Origin: Prevotella sp.
GTDB taxonomy: Bacteria > Bacteroidota > Bacteroidia > Bacteroidales > Bacteroidaceae
Direction: 5' to 3'
Length of the DNA: 35,345 nt
Assembly: GCA_017618275.1 (NCBI GenBank)
Contig: JAFZUS010000026.1
Coordinates: forward strand, 1 to 35,345
Of the stretch, positions 26,160 to 35,260 are shown piece by piece; within the stretch, counting starts at the first letter, position 1, and each line of letters starts with the position of its first letter. Position numbers and translations under genes: made by a program. A model generated the notes under the pieces. It had not been told where the DNA came from, did no database searches, and saw only the letters and a list, made by a program, of their open reading frames with translations.

Positions 26160-27368
26160 ATGAAGAAAATTTTAACTTTTGCACTCATGGCGATGGTAGC
26201 CCTTAGTGCATCGGCAGCCAAGAAGAAGGCTCCCGAAAAGAAAGACCAGAACAAACCCGTCTTTACAACAATCAAGGCGAATCCCATTACCAGTATCAAG
26301 GATCAGAACCGTTCGGGTACCTGCTGGGACTACTCCACCCTCTCGTTCTTCGAGGCAGAGATTCTGAAAGCCACTGGTAAGAAATATACTCTTTGTGAGG
26401 CATTCGTTGCCAACAAGACCTATATGGAACGCGCCATTCAGGTGGTACGCTATCACGGCGATTGCCAGTTTGCACAGGGTGGCAGTGCCGAGGACGTGCT
26501 TCACACCTTGAAGACCTGGGGCATCTGTCCCATTGACGCTATGCCTTTCCCCGGCTCACTCTATGGTGACTCGCTGAACAATTTCAATGAGTTCTTCTCC
26601 ATTCTGGAGCCTTACGTGGCAGCCGTATCAAAGAGCACCGCCAAGAAAATCAGCAACCAGTGGAAGGTTGGTTTACAGGGCATCCTTGATGCCTATCTCG
26701 GCAAGTGCCCTGAGAAATTCGTCTATGAGGGAAAGGAATACACCCCGAAATCGTTCATGGCCTCACTCGGCATCAACCTCAACGACTATGTATCCATCAC
26801 CAGTTACACCCATCATCCATTCTACACTGCTTTCGCTGTAGAGGTACAGGACAACTGGCGCTTCCCGCTTTCCTATAACCTGCCGATGGACGAGATGATG
26901 CAGATTATCGACTACGCCATTGACAACGGCTATACTGTAGCCTGGGGTGGCGACGTGTCAGAAGATGGCTTCACCCGTAAGGGTTTGGCATATGCCATTG
27001 ATAGCAAGGCTACACAAAGCCTCGCTGGCAGCGATATGGCCAAGTGGCTCAAACTGACTACCGAGAAGAAGCGCGACCTCATCGACTCACTGGGTTGCAC
27101 CGTACCCGAGATCGTTCCCACCCAGCAGATGCGTCAGGAGCGCTTCGACAACTGGGAACTGACAGACGATCATGGTATGCACATCTATGGTGTAGCCAAG
27201 GACCAGAACGGTAAGGAGTATTATATGGTACAGAACTCTTGGGGAGAAACCGGCGACTACAAAGGTACATGGTATATGACCAAAGCCTTCATCGCCGCCA
27301 ACACGATGGACTTCCTCATCAACAAGAATGCCATCCCCGCCGCCATTCGTAAGAAGTTAGGCATTTAG
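26160..27368 (+). CDS. Secreted C1-family cysteine peptidase (aminopeptidase C-like)
   Basis: 402 residues with a signal peptide (MKKILTFALMAMVALSASAA). Papain-like catalytic triad: Cys55 in QNRSGTCWDYST, His338 in DDHGMHIYG and Asn359 in VQNSWGE, with the oxyanion Gln in DQNRSG. The size and central insertions match bleomycin hydrolase/PepC-type aminopeptidases rather than short papains. Unlike cytosolic PepC it is exported, so it probably processes peptides in the periplasm or outside. It follows the M24 aminopeptidase after 63 bases with no visible -7 box, so the two peptidase genes may share a transcript. A bidirectional terminator follows. Confidence 0.9.
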   Translation: MKKILTFALMAMVALSASAAKKKAPEKKDQNKPVFTTIKANPITSIKDQNRSGTCWDYSTLSFFEAEILKATGKKYTLCEAFVANKTYMERAIQVVRYHGDCQFAQGGSAEDVLHTLKTWGICPIDAMPFPGSLYGDSLNNFNEFFSILEPYVAAVSKSTAKKISNQWKVGLQGILDAYLGKCPEKFVYEGKEYTPKSFMASLGINLNDYVSITSYTHHPFYTAFAVEVQDNWRFPLSYNLPMDEMMQIIDYAIDNGYTVAWGGDVSEDGFTRKGLAYAIDSKATQSLAGSDMAKWLKLTTEKKRDLIDSLGCTVPEIVPTQQMRQERFDNWELTDDHGMHIYGVAKDQNGKEYYMVQNSWGETGDYKGTWYMTKAFIAANTMDFLINKNAIPAAIRKKLGI

Positions 27369-27387
27369 TTGCGAACGCTCACATCAT

Positions 27388-27424
27388 AAATAGTGCATCC
27401 CCGTCTTTCGAGGATGCACTATTT
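27388..27424. terminator. Bidirectional terminator between the C1 peptidase and dsbD
   Basis: AAATAGTGCATCC (27388-27400) pairs perfectly with GGATGCACTATTT (27412-27424) over an 11-base loop, with T-rich tails on both strands. It touches the dsbD stop codon. Confidence 0.88.
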
Positions 27425-29454
27425 TATTTGTATGCTGCAATACCTTTTTCCAAGAAGTCGATGTAGGCAGGAATGTCTTCGTTGTAGGCACGGCTGGCAC
27501 TGAGAGGCTTGCCTGTGGTTGGGTCTATAATGACATAAAAGGGCTGGGCGTTGGCACCGAACTTATGGCTTTGCAGATAACTCCACTTCGCACCGACAGT
27601 ACGCAGCGTCTTCGCGTTTCCATTGGCATCCTTCACTTCAAAAGGTTCAGCAAGTGGTGTCTTGTCGTCTACATAAAGTGAGATGAGCACATAGTCCTTG
27701 GTGAGCAGGTTGGACACGGTGGGATCTGTCCACACTGCAGCCTCCATCTTACGGCAGTTCACGCAACCATAACCCGTGAAATCAATCATCACCGGCTTGC
27801 CCTGTGCTTGGGCAGCAGCCATTCCCTCCTCGTAGTCCAGGAACTTAGCCTCAACGGTCTTCGTATTCAAATTGAAGTCCTGCGTATTCATCGGCGGTGC
27901 AAAGGCACTGACGGCCTTACAGGGAGCGCCCCAGAGACCAGGCACCATATACATTGCAAAGGCAAACGAGACGAGTCCGCCCATGATACAGACAACGGGC
28001 ATGGGCTTGTGGAGGTCTCCCCCGACCTCATCCTCCTGGAACTTCAGCCAGCCGCAGAGGTAGGCACCTAAGAGACTAAAAATAACTATCCACAGCGAGA
28101 GGAACACCTCACGATCCAGCAGGTGCCAACCGTATGCCAAGTCGGCTACAGAGAAGAACTTCAGGGCGAAGGCCAATTCTATGAAACCCAGTACCACCTT
28201 AATGGTAGTCATCCATGCCCCAGATTTCGGTGCCTGTTTCAACCACGAGGGGAACAGGGCGAAGAGCGTAAATGGAAGAGCAAGGGCTATGGCAAAGCCC
28301 AACATACCCAAAGCAGGAGCCAGCCAGTTGCCGCTGGTGGTCGTCTCTACCAGAAGTAGACCAATGATGGGAGCCGTACACGAAAAGGATACGAGCACGA
28401 GGGTGAAAGCCATCAGGAAGATGGAAAGCAGTCCGCTGGTCTTCGAGGCTTTGGTGTCAACGCTGTTCGCCCAACTGTCGGGCAATTTGATTTCGAACCA
28501 GCCGAAGAACGACAGGGCGAACACAACCAACAACAGGAAAAGGAAGATATTAAACACAGCATTCGTCGACATTGCATTCAATGTGTCACTACCAAAGAGA
28601 GCCGTCACCAGCAGTCCTAATCCAAGGTAAATCACAATGATACTCAGTCCATAGGTAATGGCATCTTTAATGCCTTTTCGCTTATCTGTTTTGGCCCTTT
28701 TAAGGAAAAAACTCACCGTCATGGGGATGATGGGCCAGATACAGGGCATGCAGACAGCAAGGAGTCCGCCAATAAAACCCATCAGGAGAATATATAATAA
28801 AGAGTGGTCCGATATGTCGTCGCTGCCCGCCATCGTCTTCAATTCATCCACGACGGGAGCCCAAAGGTCGTTTTCATGCGGAGAATCTGCAACCACAACG
28901 GTGTCGGAAGCCACAGTGTCCGTGACAGCAGACTTTACTTCTTCTATTTCTATATCCTTCTTATCTTCCTCCGACTCCTTCTTATCCTCTTCCATCTTCA
29001 CAGGGCTTTTGCCTTTCTGCTTCAAAGATACTTCCGAGGGCGGCAGGCACATCTCATCGCTACACGTGCCATACTCTAAATAACAATCAATATCGTATTC
29101 AGGCTTGGTGAACCGTATCTTCTGTACGAAGGTGGCCTTCTTCTCAAAGAAGCGCAGTTCCATATTGAACATCTTATCGAACTGCTTGATCTCGTTGCCT
29201 CTTGGCCGTAACTTACCGACGGTCTCAGCACCCTCCATCTTCACAATATTAAAGGTGGCAGTGATAGGACCATCATTACCCAAGTCAGTGGAATACACAT
29301 GCCACCCATCGTCGATGGTGGCAGAGAAGACGATTTCCGCCTGGTCACCACTAAGCATCTTCAACTCAGAGGAGAAATGTACAGGTTCCACCATCTGGGC
29401 ATGTGCTGTCACAATGGCGAGGACTGACAGGAATATCGTTAGGATCTTGTTCAT
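27424..29454 (-). CDS. dsbD: Thiol:disulfide interchange protein DsbD-like
   Basis: Transfers electrons from cytoplasmic thioredoxin across the inner membrane to periplasmic disulfide partners. 676 residues. Signal peptide MNKILTIFLSVLAIVTAHA; periplasmic alpha domain (about 20-150, with DCYLEYGTCSDEMCLPPSE); a charged Lys/Glu linker (150-190); an eight-helix membrane domain (about 215-480) with cysteines in CMPCIWPIIP and SFSCTAPIIG; and a C-terminal thioredoxin domain with GYGCVNCRKM (C564 and C567). All three redox modules are present. A -7 box lies at 29475-29482. Convergent with the secreted cysteine peptidase. Confidence 0.93.
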   Translation of the reverse strand: MNKILTIFLSVLAIVTAHAQMVEPVHFSSELKMLSGDQAEIVFSATIDDGWHVYSTDLGNDGPITATFNIVKMEGAETVGKLRPRGNEIKQFDKMFNMELRFFEKKATFVQKIRFTKPEYDIDCYLEYGTCSDEMCLPPSEVSLKQKGKSPVKMEEDKKESEEDKKDIEIEEVKSAVTDTVASDTVVVADSPHENDLWAPVVDELKTMAGSDDISDHSLLYILLMGFIGGLLAVCMPCIWPIIPMTVSFFLKRAKTDKRKGIKDAITYGLSIIVIYLGLGLLVTALFGSDTLNAMSTNAVFNIFLFLLLVVFALSFFGWFEIKLPDSWANSVDTKASKTSGLLSIFLMAFTLVLVSFSCTAPIIGLLLVETTTSGNWLAPALGMLGFAIALALPFTLFALFPSWLKQAPKSGAWMTTIKVVLGFIELAFALKFFSVADLAYGWHLLDREVFLSLWIVIFSLLGAYLCGWLKFQEDEVGGDLHKPMPVVCIMGGLVSFAFAMYMVPGLWGAPCKAVSAFAPPMNTQDFNLNTKTVEAKFLDYEEGMAAAQAQGKPVMIDFTGYGCVNCRKMEAAVWTDPTVSNLLTKDYVLISLYVDDKTPLAEPFEVKDANGNAKTLRTVGAKWSYLQSHKFGANAQPFYVIIDPTTGKPLSASRAYNEDIPAYIDFLEKGIAAYK

Positions 29455-29474
29455 TTTGTTACAGATTTATGGCG

Positions 29475-29482
29475 CAAAGGTA
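29475..29482 (-). promoter_or_regulatory. -7 box for dsbD
   Basis: TACCTTTG on the minus strand, followed by CGCC, 20 bases before the ATG at 29454. No exact TTTG at -33. Confidence 0.65.
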
Positions 29483-29557
29483 CAAAAAATAGTCGAAAGT
29501 ATTAGGTAAATCATTATAAATATGTTAAAAAAACAGCGTTTTTTAATGCTATTTCAT

Positions 29558-29635
29558 TTTTTATTCTTATCTTTGAGCGCTAATTTGGGTTAATATGCCC
29601 TTTTCTAGCCACCAAAGCGACAATAAGAATAAAAA
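29558..29635. promoter_or_regulatory. recJ -7 box flanked by a 12-bp inverted repeat
   Basis: TATCTTTG (29568-29575) is the likely -7 box of recJ-recQ. TTTTTATTCTTA (29558-29569), overlapping the box, and TAAGAATAAAAA (29624-29635) are perfect inverted copies 54 bases apart. The left arm is upstream of the transcript start, so any role would be at the DNA level. Confidence 0.5.
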
Positions 29636-29646
29636 TAACATATTAA

Positions 29647-31368
29647 ATGCATTTCAAATGGAATTACGAACCACCTACATCAGAACAACGGACGGCGGCT
29701 AAGGAGTTAGGCGAGAAAATCGGCATGAGTCCGATACTCGCAGACCTGCTTATTCAGCGTGGCATCAAGACGGAGAGCGCAGCCAAGCGATTCTTCCGCC
29801 CGATGCTCAACGAACTGATAGACCCGTTCCTGATGAATGACATGGACGTGGCTGTTGACAGGCTCAATGACGCAATGGGGCGCAAAGAGCGAATCATGGT
29901 ATACGGCGACTACGATGTCGATGGATGTACGGCGGTGGCTTTGGTGTACAAGTTCCTGCAGCAGTTCTATTCCAACATTGAATACTACATTCCCGACCGC
30001 TATGAGGAGGGCTATGGCATCAGTATCAAGGCGTTGGACTACGCGGCTGAAAAGGACATTAAACTTATTATTGTGCTCGATTGCGGCGTAAAGGCAATCG
30101 AAGAAATCAAATATGCCAAATCATTAGGCATAGACTTTATCGTGTGCGATCATCATGTGCCGGATGATGAACTGCCGCCAGCCGTGGCAGTGCTGAATCC
30201 AAAGCGTGAAGACTCCACCTATCCCTTCAAAGATCTCTGTGGATGCGGCGTGGGCTTTAAGTTCATGCAGGCCTTTGCCAAGAACAATGGTCTGCCGTTC
30301 TCACGGCTCATCCCCCTACTCGACTTCTGTGCCGTCAGTATTGCTGCCGACATCGTGCCGGTGACGGGTGAAAATCGCATCTTGGCTTTCCACGGATTGA
30401 AACAACTCAACCAGAGTCCTTCGGTGGGCATCAAATCGATTATCGAGATATGCGGACTGACAGGGCGTGAACTGACGATGAGCGATATCGTCTTCAAGAT
30501 CGGACCGCGCATCAATGCTTCAGGACGTATGGTGAATGGAACCGAGGCTGTGGACCTGTTGGTGGAACGCGACTTCGAGAAGGCACTGGCAGAGGCCAAC
30601 CGCATCAATGAGTATAACGAACAGCGTAAGGATGTGGACAAGCAGATGACGGAAGAGGCCAACCAGATCATCGAGAAACTGGAGAGCCAGAAACACCATT
30701 CCAGCATCGTGCTCTACGACGAGAACTGGAAGAAGGGTGTGGTAGGTATCGTGGCTTCCCGTATGACGGAACTCTACTATCGTCCGACTGTCGTACTCAC
30801 CCGCAGCGGCGACCTAGCCACCGGTTCTGCACGCAGTGTGGCAGGCTATGACATCTATGATGCCGTGAAGAGTTGTCGCGACTTGTTGGCGAACTTCGGA
30901 GGACACACCTACGCCGTAGGCCTGTCACTGAAAATAGAAAACATCCCGGAGTTCCGTCGCCGCTTCCAACAGTATGTCAATGAACATATCCTGCCAGAAC
31001 AGACAGAGGCCACCCTCGACATCGAGGCGGAGATTGACTTCAAGGATATCACCAAGAAACTGCACAACGACCTGAAAAAGTTTGCCCCTCACGGCCCAGG
31101 CAACGAGAAGCCCATCTTCTGTACCCGCAATGTCTATGACTACGGTACATCAAAGGTAGTGGGTCGCCAGCAGGAGCATATCAAACTGGAACTGGTCGAT
31201 TCGAAATCGTCGAACGTGATGAACGGCATCGCCTTCGGACAGAGTGCCGATGCCCGCTATATCAAGTCGAAGCGTTCGTTCGATATCGCCTTCACCATCG
31301 AGGAGAACATCTACAAGCGCAGTGAAGTCCAACTTCAGATCGAGGACATCAAACCTTCTGAGGAGTGA
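29647..31368 (+). CDS. recJ: Single-stranded-DNA-specific exonuclease RecJ
   Basis: 5'-to-3' ssDNA exonuclease in recombination and mismatch repair. 573 residues. DHH domain with YGDYDVDGCTA (86-96), VLDCGVKAIEE and CDHHVPDDELPP (DHH at 168-170), then GCGVGFKFMQAF and RINASGRM. DHHA1 domain with GSARSVAGYDIYDAV and ANFGGHTYAVGLS; a C-terminal OB fold (YGTSKVVGRQQEHIKLEL) follows. Metal ligands are complete. The TGA stop overlaps the recQ GTG start (GTGA), so the exonuclease and helicase are translationally coupled. Confidence 0.97.
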   Translation: MHFKWNYEPPTSEQRTAAKELGEKIGMSPILADLLIQRGIKTESAAKRFFRPMLNELIDPFLMNDMDVAVDRLNDAMGRKERIMVYGDYDVDGCTAVALVYKFLQQFYSNIEYYIPDRYEEGYGISIKALDYAAEKDIKLIIVLDCGVKAIEEIKYAKSLGIDFIVCDHHVPDDELPPAVAVLNPKREDSTYPFKDLCGCGVGFKFMQAFAKNNGLPFSRLIPLLDFCAVSIAADIVPVTGENRILAFHGLKQLNQSPSVGIKSIIEICGLTGRELTMSDIVFKIGPRINASGRMVNGTEAVDLLVERDFEKALAEANRINEYNEQRKDVDKQMTEEANQIIEKLESQKHHSSIVLYDENWKKGVVGIVASRMTELYYRPTVVLTRSGDLATGSARSVAGYDIYDAVKSCRDLLANFGGHTYAVGLSLKIENIPEFRRRFQQYVNEHILPEQTEATLDIEAEIDFKDITKKLHNDLKKFAPHGPGNEKPIFCTRNVYDYGTSKVVGRQQEHIKLELVDSKSSNVMNGIAFGQSADARYIKSKRSFDIAFTIEENIYKRSEVQLQIEDIKPSEE

Positions 31369-33272
31369 CTTACAGAGATTTTCTTCGCCAGTACTGGGGC
31401 TATGATGACTTCCGGGGGATTCAGCGGGAGATCATCGAGTCGATAGGCAACGGACATGATACATTGGGACTGATGCCGACGGGAGGAGGAAAGTCCATCA
31501 CCTTTCAGGTGCCAGCACTTTGCAGTGAGGGCACCTGTATTGTCATCACCCCTTTGATAGCGCTAATGAAAGACCAGGTGCAGAACCTGCGCCACCATGG
31601 TATCCGGGCCGCCGCCATCTTTTCCGGTCTGTCACGGGAGGAGATTATCATCACCCTCGAGAACTGTATCTTCGGTGATATCAAGATCCTGTATGTATCA
31701 CCAGAAAGACTATCCTCAGAACTGTTCCGCACGAAACTGCGCCATATGAAGGTGAGTTTTATCACTGTTGATGAGGCACACTGCATCTCACAGTGGGGCT
31801 ATGACTTCCGCCCCTCTTATCTCCAGATAGCCGATATCCGCAAGGAACTGCCCGGTGTTCCCGTACTGGCGCTCACAGCCACCGCCACACCACAAGTGGT
31901 TGAGGATATTCAGGAGAAACTATCCGGAGATTCCGGATTATCTGGATTTTCTATCTTCAAGATGTCCTTCGAGCGCAAGAATCTCGCCTATGTCGTCAGA
32001 CGCGCCACCGATAAACGGCAAGAACTCATCCATATCCTCAATAGCGTGAAAGGTTGTGCCATCGTCTATGCCCGTAGCCGTCGCAGGACCAAGGAAGTAT
32101 CAGATATGCTCAACGAGGCAGGTATCAGTGCTACTTTTTACCACGCCGGTCTCGACTCCACCGTGAAGGACGAACGCCAGAAAGACTGGCAGAGCGACAA
32201 AGTACGGGTAATGGTAGCCACCAATGCTTTCGGTATGGGTATCGACAAACCCGATGTCCGTCTGGTACTCCACATCGACTGTCCAGACTCTCTAGAAGCC
32301 TATTTCCAGGAAGCAGGACGGGCAGGGCGTGACGGAAGGAAAGCCTATGCTGTCTTGCTTTACAACGATGCCGACCATCGTAAACTTGACAAGCGCATCA
32401 GCGACACTTTCCCAGAGAAAGACTATATTAAAAAGGTGTATGAACACCTCGCCTACTTTTATGAAATCGGTATCGGGTCCGGTTATCATGCAACCTTTGA
32501 ATTCAATATCGACAAGTTCTGCCACGCCTTCCGCCATTTCCCCATTCAAGTTGACTCCGCCCTGAAAATCCTGAATCGTGCAGGCTACATCGAATATACA
32601 GAGGAACAAGACAACCAGGCAAGGGTCATGTTCACCGTCAGTCGCAATGATCTCTACCGCTTAGAGAACAATTCGCCCAACGAAGAGAAGGTCATTACAG
32701 CCCTGTTGCGCAACTACGGGGGACTCTTTGTGGATTACAATTTCATTGACGAGAGTTTCATTGCCAGTCAGTGTGAACTACAGCCCCAGCAGGTGTACTT
32801 GATACTCAAAAGCCTCAGTCAGAAGCATATCCTACACTTCATCCCACAGAAAAAAACGCCATACGTCAGGTATCTACAGCGTCGTGAAGACATTGAGCAC
32901 ATCCAGATCATGCCCTCTGTCTATGAAGAGCGCAAAGAGCAGTTCACACAGCGCATCCATGCCATGATTGACTATGCAACGAACGATGCTATCTGTCGTA
33001 GTCGTCAGTTACTGCGCTATTTCGGAGAAGAAGACAGTCATGACTGCAAGCAGTGTGATGTCTGTCTCGAAAAGCCCCATCACCAAGCCCAAGAGTCGGT
33101 GATGAGTGAAGAGGCGCAAGCCATCCTCGACCTGCTTTCTGATGGCAAACCCCACCATATTACAGAGTTACGCGACCTTCAGTTGCCTACCGACTCACTG
33201 AATGCCGCGCTGGAATATCTTTTCAAAGAGGAATACATCCACCAAGAAGACGGATTTATCGCATCTGTGTAA
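31365..33272 (+). CDS. recQ: ATP-dependent DNA helicase RecQ
   Basis: 3'-to-5' helicase in recombination and fork repair. 635 residues from a GTG start inside the recJ stop overlap. Walker A MPTGGGKS (near 37-44), DEAH box 136-139 (VDEAHCISQWGYDFRPSY), LALTATATPQV, FYHAGLDS and the motif V/VI block ATNAFGMGIDKPDVR then QEAGRAGRDG. Zinc-binding Cys residues in CRSRQLLRYFGE and DCKQCDVC, followed by a short winged-helix-like end. No HRDC domain is evident. RecJ and RecQ act together in RecF-type repair, which fits their coupling here. Confidence 0.96.
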   Translation: MTYRDFLRQYWGYDDFRGIQREIIESIGNGHDTLGLMPTGGGKSITFQVPALCSEGTCIVITPLIALMKDQVQNLRHHGIRAAAIFSGLSREEIIITLENCIFGDIKILYVSPERLSSELFRTKLRHMKVSFITVDEAHCISQWGYDFRPSYLQIADIRKELPGVPVLALTATATPQVVEDIQEKLSGDSGLSGFSIFKMSFERKNLAYVVRRATDKRQELIHILNSVKGCAIVYARSRRRTKEVSDMLNEAGISATFYHAGLDSTVKDERQKDWQSDKVRVMVATNAFGMGIDKPDVRLVLHIDCPDSLEAYFQEAGRAGRDGRKAYAVLLYNDADHRKLDKRISDTFPEKDYIKKVYEHLAYFYEIGIGSGYHATFEFNIDKFCHAFRHFPIQVDSALKILNRAGYIEYTEEQDNQARVMFTVSRNDLYRLENNSPNEEKVITALLRNYGGLFVDYNFIDESFIASQCELQPQQVYLILKSLSQKHILHFIPQKKTPYVRYLQRREDIEHIQIMPSVYEERKEQFTQRIHAMIDYATNDAICRSRQLLRYFGEEDSHDCKQCDVCLEKPHHQAQESVMSEEAQAILDLLSDGKPHHITELRDLQLPTDSLNAALEYLFKEEYIHQEDGFIASV

Positions 33273-33303
33273 ATCTCTGTGATAATCTGTGCGACCTGTG
33301 GCT
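33267..33303. repeat. Second copy of the CACAGATTATCACAGA repeat, filling the recQ/purF-like gap
   Basis: Read on the minus strand it is GCCACAG-N4-CACAGATTATCACAGA, matching the copy at 10947-10973 in 23 fixed positions. It occupies the whole 31-base gap between the two stop codons and runs into the recQ stop codon. Confidence 0.82.
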
Positions 33304-34761
33304 CTAGAAATCGAATTTCAACTGACGCTTGCGCTCTTCCTCATCGTCATGCTCATGGCAATAACTACTGCCGTCGAAGCAATGAGTACAGATACTGCAC
33401 TTAGGCATACCGATACTCTTCACCAAATCTTCCAACTTGGCAAATTTCAAGGATGTCAGTCCCAAGCGCTTGGCTATCTCATCCACCATCCGCTTGTACT
33501 CCGGCGAATCCGTGGTGGCATAGCGCTCCAGATTCTTCTTGTCGTCACCCTCAAAGTCCTTGATGATACGACGGGTGATCAGTTCCATATCACTCTTGGA
33601 GGATGTGAAACCGATGAACGGGCAGCCATAGACCAGTGGCGGACAAGAGATACGGCAATGTACCTCCTTGGCACCATACTCAAAGAAGGTCCTGACATTA
33701 TCCTTCAACTGTGTGCCACGAACGATTGAGTCGTCGCAGAACACCACACGCTGATCCTTCAATAAGGCTGGATTAGGAATCAGTTTCATTTTGGCCACCA
33801 ACGAACGACGCTCCTGATTGCCAGGCGTAAAAGAACGGGGCCAGGTGGGCGTATATTTCAGTACGGCACGCTTGTACGGCACGCCTTTACCTTCGGCATA
33901 TCCCAGTGCCATACCGACACCCGAGTCAGGCACACCACAGACACTGTCCACCTCCGTATCATCCTTCTCACCCATCAGTTTACCATTGGCTTCACGCACC
34001 GCCTCAACATTTATACCATTATAGTCGGAAGCAGGGAAACCGTAGTACACCCAGAGGAAAGAACAGATCTGTTCGCGCTTGAACGGCTCCTGCAAGACTT
34101 CCATGGAATCTGATTGCAGATAGACAATCTCACCAGGTCCGAGATCTCTCACCCGATGGTAATCAAGGTTCGGGAAACTCGTCGTCTCGCTACTCACGGC
34201 ATAGGCACCTTCCTTCTTACCAATGACAATAGGAGTACGTCCCAAGAAGTCACGGGCAGCAATAATGCCTTTCTCCGTCAGGATCAGCATCGAGCAGGAA
34301 CCTTCGATCTTTCGATATACGAGGTTGATACCCTCCACGAAACTGCGTCCCATATTAATCAGCAGCGCCACAAGTTCCGTCTGGTTGATGGTATTGGCCG
34401 AATACTCACTGAAATGCATACGACGCTCCAGCAGTTCATCGGCAATCTCACGCAGGTTATTGATTTTCGCCACCGTGACAACAGCATAACGTCCTAAGTG
34501 GGAATTCACGATAATCGGCTGCGGATCTGTGTCGCTGATGACGCCAATGCCCTGATTGCCTGAAAAAGAATCCAGTTCATCCTCGAACTTCGAACGGAAA
34601 TAGTCGCGCTCCAAGTTATGAATCTTTCTACTGAAACCCTTCTCCTTGTCAAACATCACCATACCGGCACGCCTTGTACCGAGGTGCGAATTATAGTCCG
34701 TGCCGTAAAACAGGTCGTTTACACAGTCCTTCGTGCTGATGGTTCCAAAGAATCCTCCCAT
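33304..34761 (-). CDS. PurF-like amidophosphoribosyltransferase paralogue lacking the N-terminal Cys
   Basis: 485 residues from the ATG at 34761 (MGGFFGTISTKDCVNDLFYG). The N-terminal half follows the class II glutamine amidotransferase fold (GTDYNSHLGTRRAGMVMF, GIGVISDTDPQPIIVNSHLG). In true PurF the mature protein starts CGVFG; here the aligned residues are GGFFG, so the catalytic Cys is absent. The phosphoribosyltransferase half keeps the PRPP signature VVFCDDSIVRGTQL and CPPLVYGCPFIGF, plus a Cys cluster CSICTHCFDGSSYC near the end. It may use ammonia or a partner, or have a different job. It is 16 bases downstream of the maoC-like gene, in an operon. The longer start at 34815 lies inside maoC and is less likely. 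Confidence 0.87.
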   Translation of the reverse strand: MGGFFGTISTKDCVNDLFYGTDYNSHLGTRRAGMVMFDKEKGFSRKIHNLERDYFRSKFEDELDSFSGNQGIGVISDTDPQPIIVNSHLGRYAVVTVAKINNLREIADELLERRMHFSEYSANTINQTELVALLINMGRSFVEGINLVYRKIEGSCSMLILTEKGIIAARDFLGRTPIVIGKKEGAYAVSSETTSFPNLDYHRVRDLGPGEIVYLQSDSMEVLQEPFKREQICSFLWVYYGFPASDYNGINVEAVREANGKLMGEKDDTEVDSVCGVPDSGVGMALGYAEGKGVPYKRAVLKYTPTWPRSFTPGNQERRSLVAKMKLIPNPALLKDQRVVFCDDSIVRGTQLKDNVRTFFEYGAKEVHCRISCPPLVYGCPFIGFTSSKSDMELITRRIIKDFEGDDKKNLERYATTDSPEYKRMVDEIAKRLGLTSLKFAKLEDLVKSIGMPKCSICTHCFDGSSYCHEHDDEEERKRQLKFDF

Positions 34762-34779
34762 TTTTACCCTTTTACCTTT
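34761..34779. repeat. Two octamer units joining maoC and the purF-like gene
   Basis: On the coding minus strand the 16-base gap reads GGTAAAAG then GGTAAAAA, running into the ATG (AAAAATGGG). Together with the maoC TAA at 34778-34780 it repeats the stop-octamers-start layout seen at def/TPR and DUF4348/murB. Confidence 0.8.
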
Positions 34780-35242
34780 ATATAAAATAATAGAGGAACG
34801 ATGCGATACCCTCAAGTGCAGGTTTGCGTTGTCCCTCTATCTCAATCTTGAAATCTATCTCTGCCTTGCAGATGCCGCGCAGGTTCTGGATATTATGCAG
34901 TTTGGTGACCAGTCTGACTTTCGAACCTGTGATGACCGGCTGACCGAAGCGCATCTTATCCATCCCATAGTTTACCAGCATCTTGATATTGTTCACCTCA
35001 ATGATCTGGTCCCACATATAGGGCAGCAGCGACAGAGTCAGATAGCCGTGAGCAATGGTGCTCTTGTATTGGCTTTCCTCCTTGGCACGCTCCACATCCA
35101 CGTGTATCCACTGGTGGTCGAGGGTGGCGTCGGCAAATAAGTTGATACGGTCTTGGTCTACTTGCAGCCACTCTGATGCGCCTAACTCCTCACCCAAGTG
35201 CGCTGCAAATTCGTCGTACGAATTGATGACTAATTTTCCCAT
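34778..35242 (-). CDS. MaoC/NodN-like (R)-hydratase
   Basis: 154 residues from the ATG at 35242 (MGKLVINSYDEFAAHLGEE). A hot-dog-fold hydratase with the catalytic Asp/His motif FADATLDHQWIHVDVERAKE (about 38-57) and the conserved TIAHGYLTLSLLPYM. This class hydrates enoyl-CoA to (R)-3-hydroxyacyl-CoA; the acyl substrate is not evident. An upstream in-frame ATG (35263) would add seven residues but overlaps the -7 box (35261-35268), so the shorter start is preferred. It precedes the PurF-like gene in the same operon. Confidence 0.9.
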   Translation of the reverse strand: MGKLVINSYDEFAAHLGEELGASEWLQVDQDRINLFADATLDHQWIHVDVERAKEESQYKSTIAHGYLTLSLLPYMWDQIIEVNNIKMLVNYGMDKMRFGQPVITGSKVRLVTKLHNIQNLRGICKAEIDFKIEIEGQRKPALEGIASFLYYFI

Positions 35243-35260
35243 GTCTCTCAAATTTTGCTG

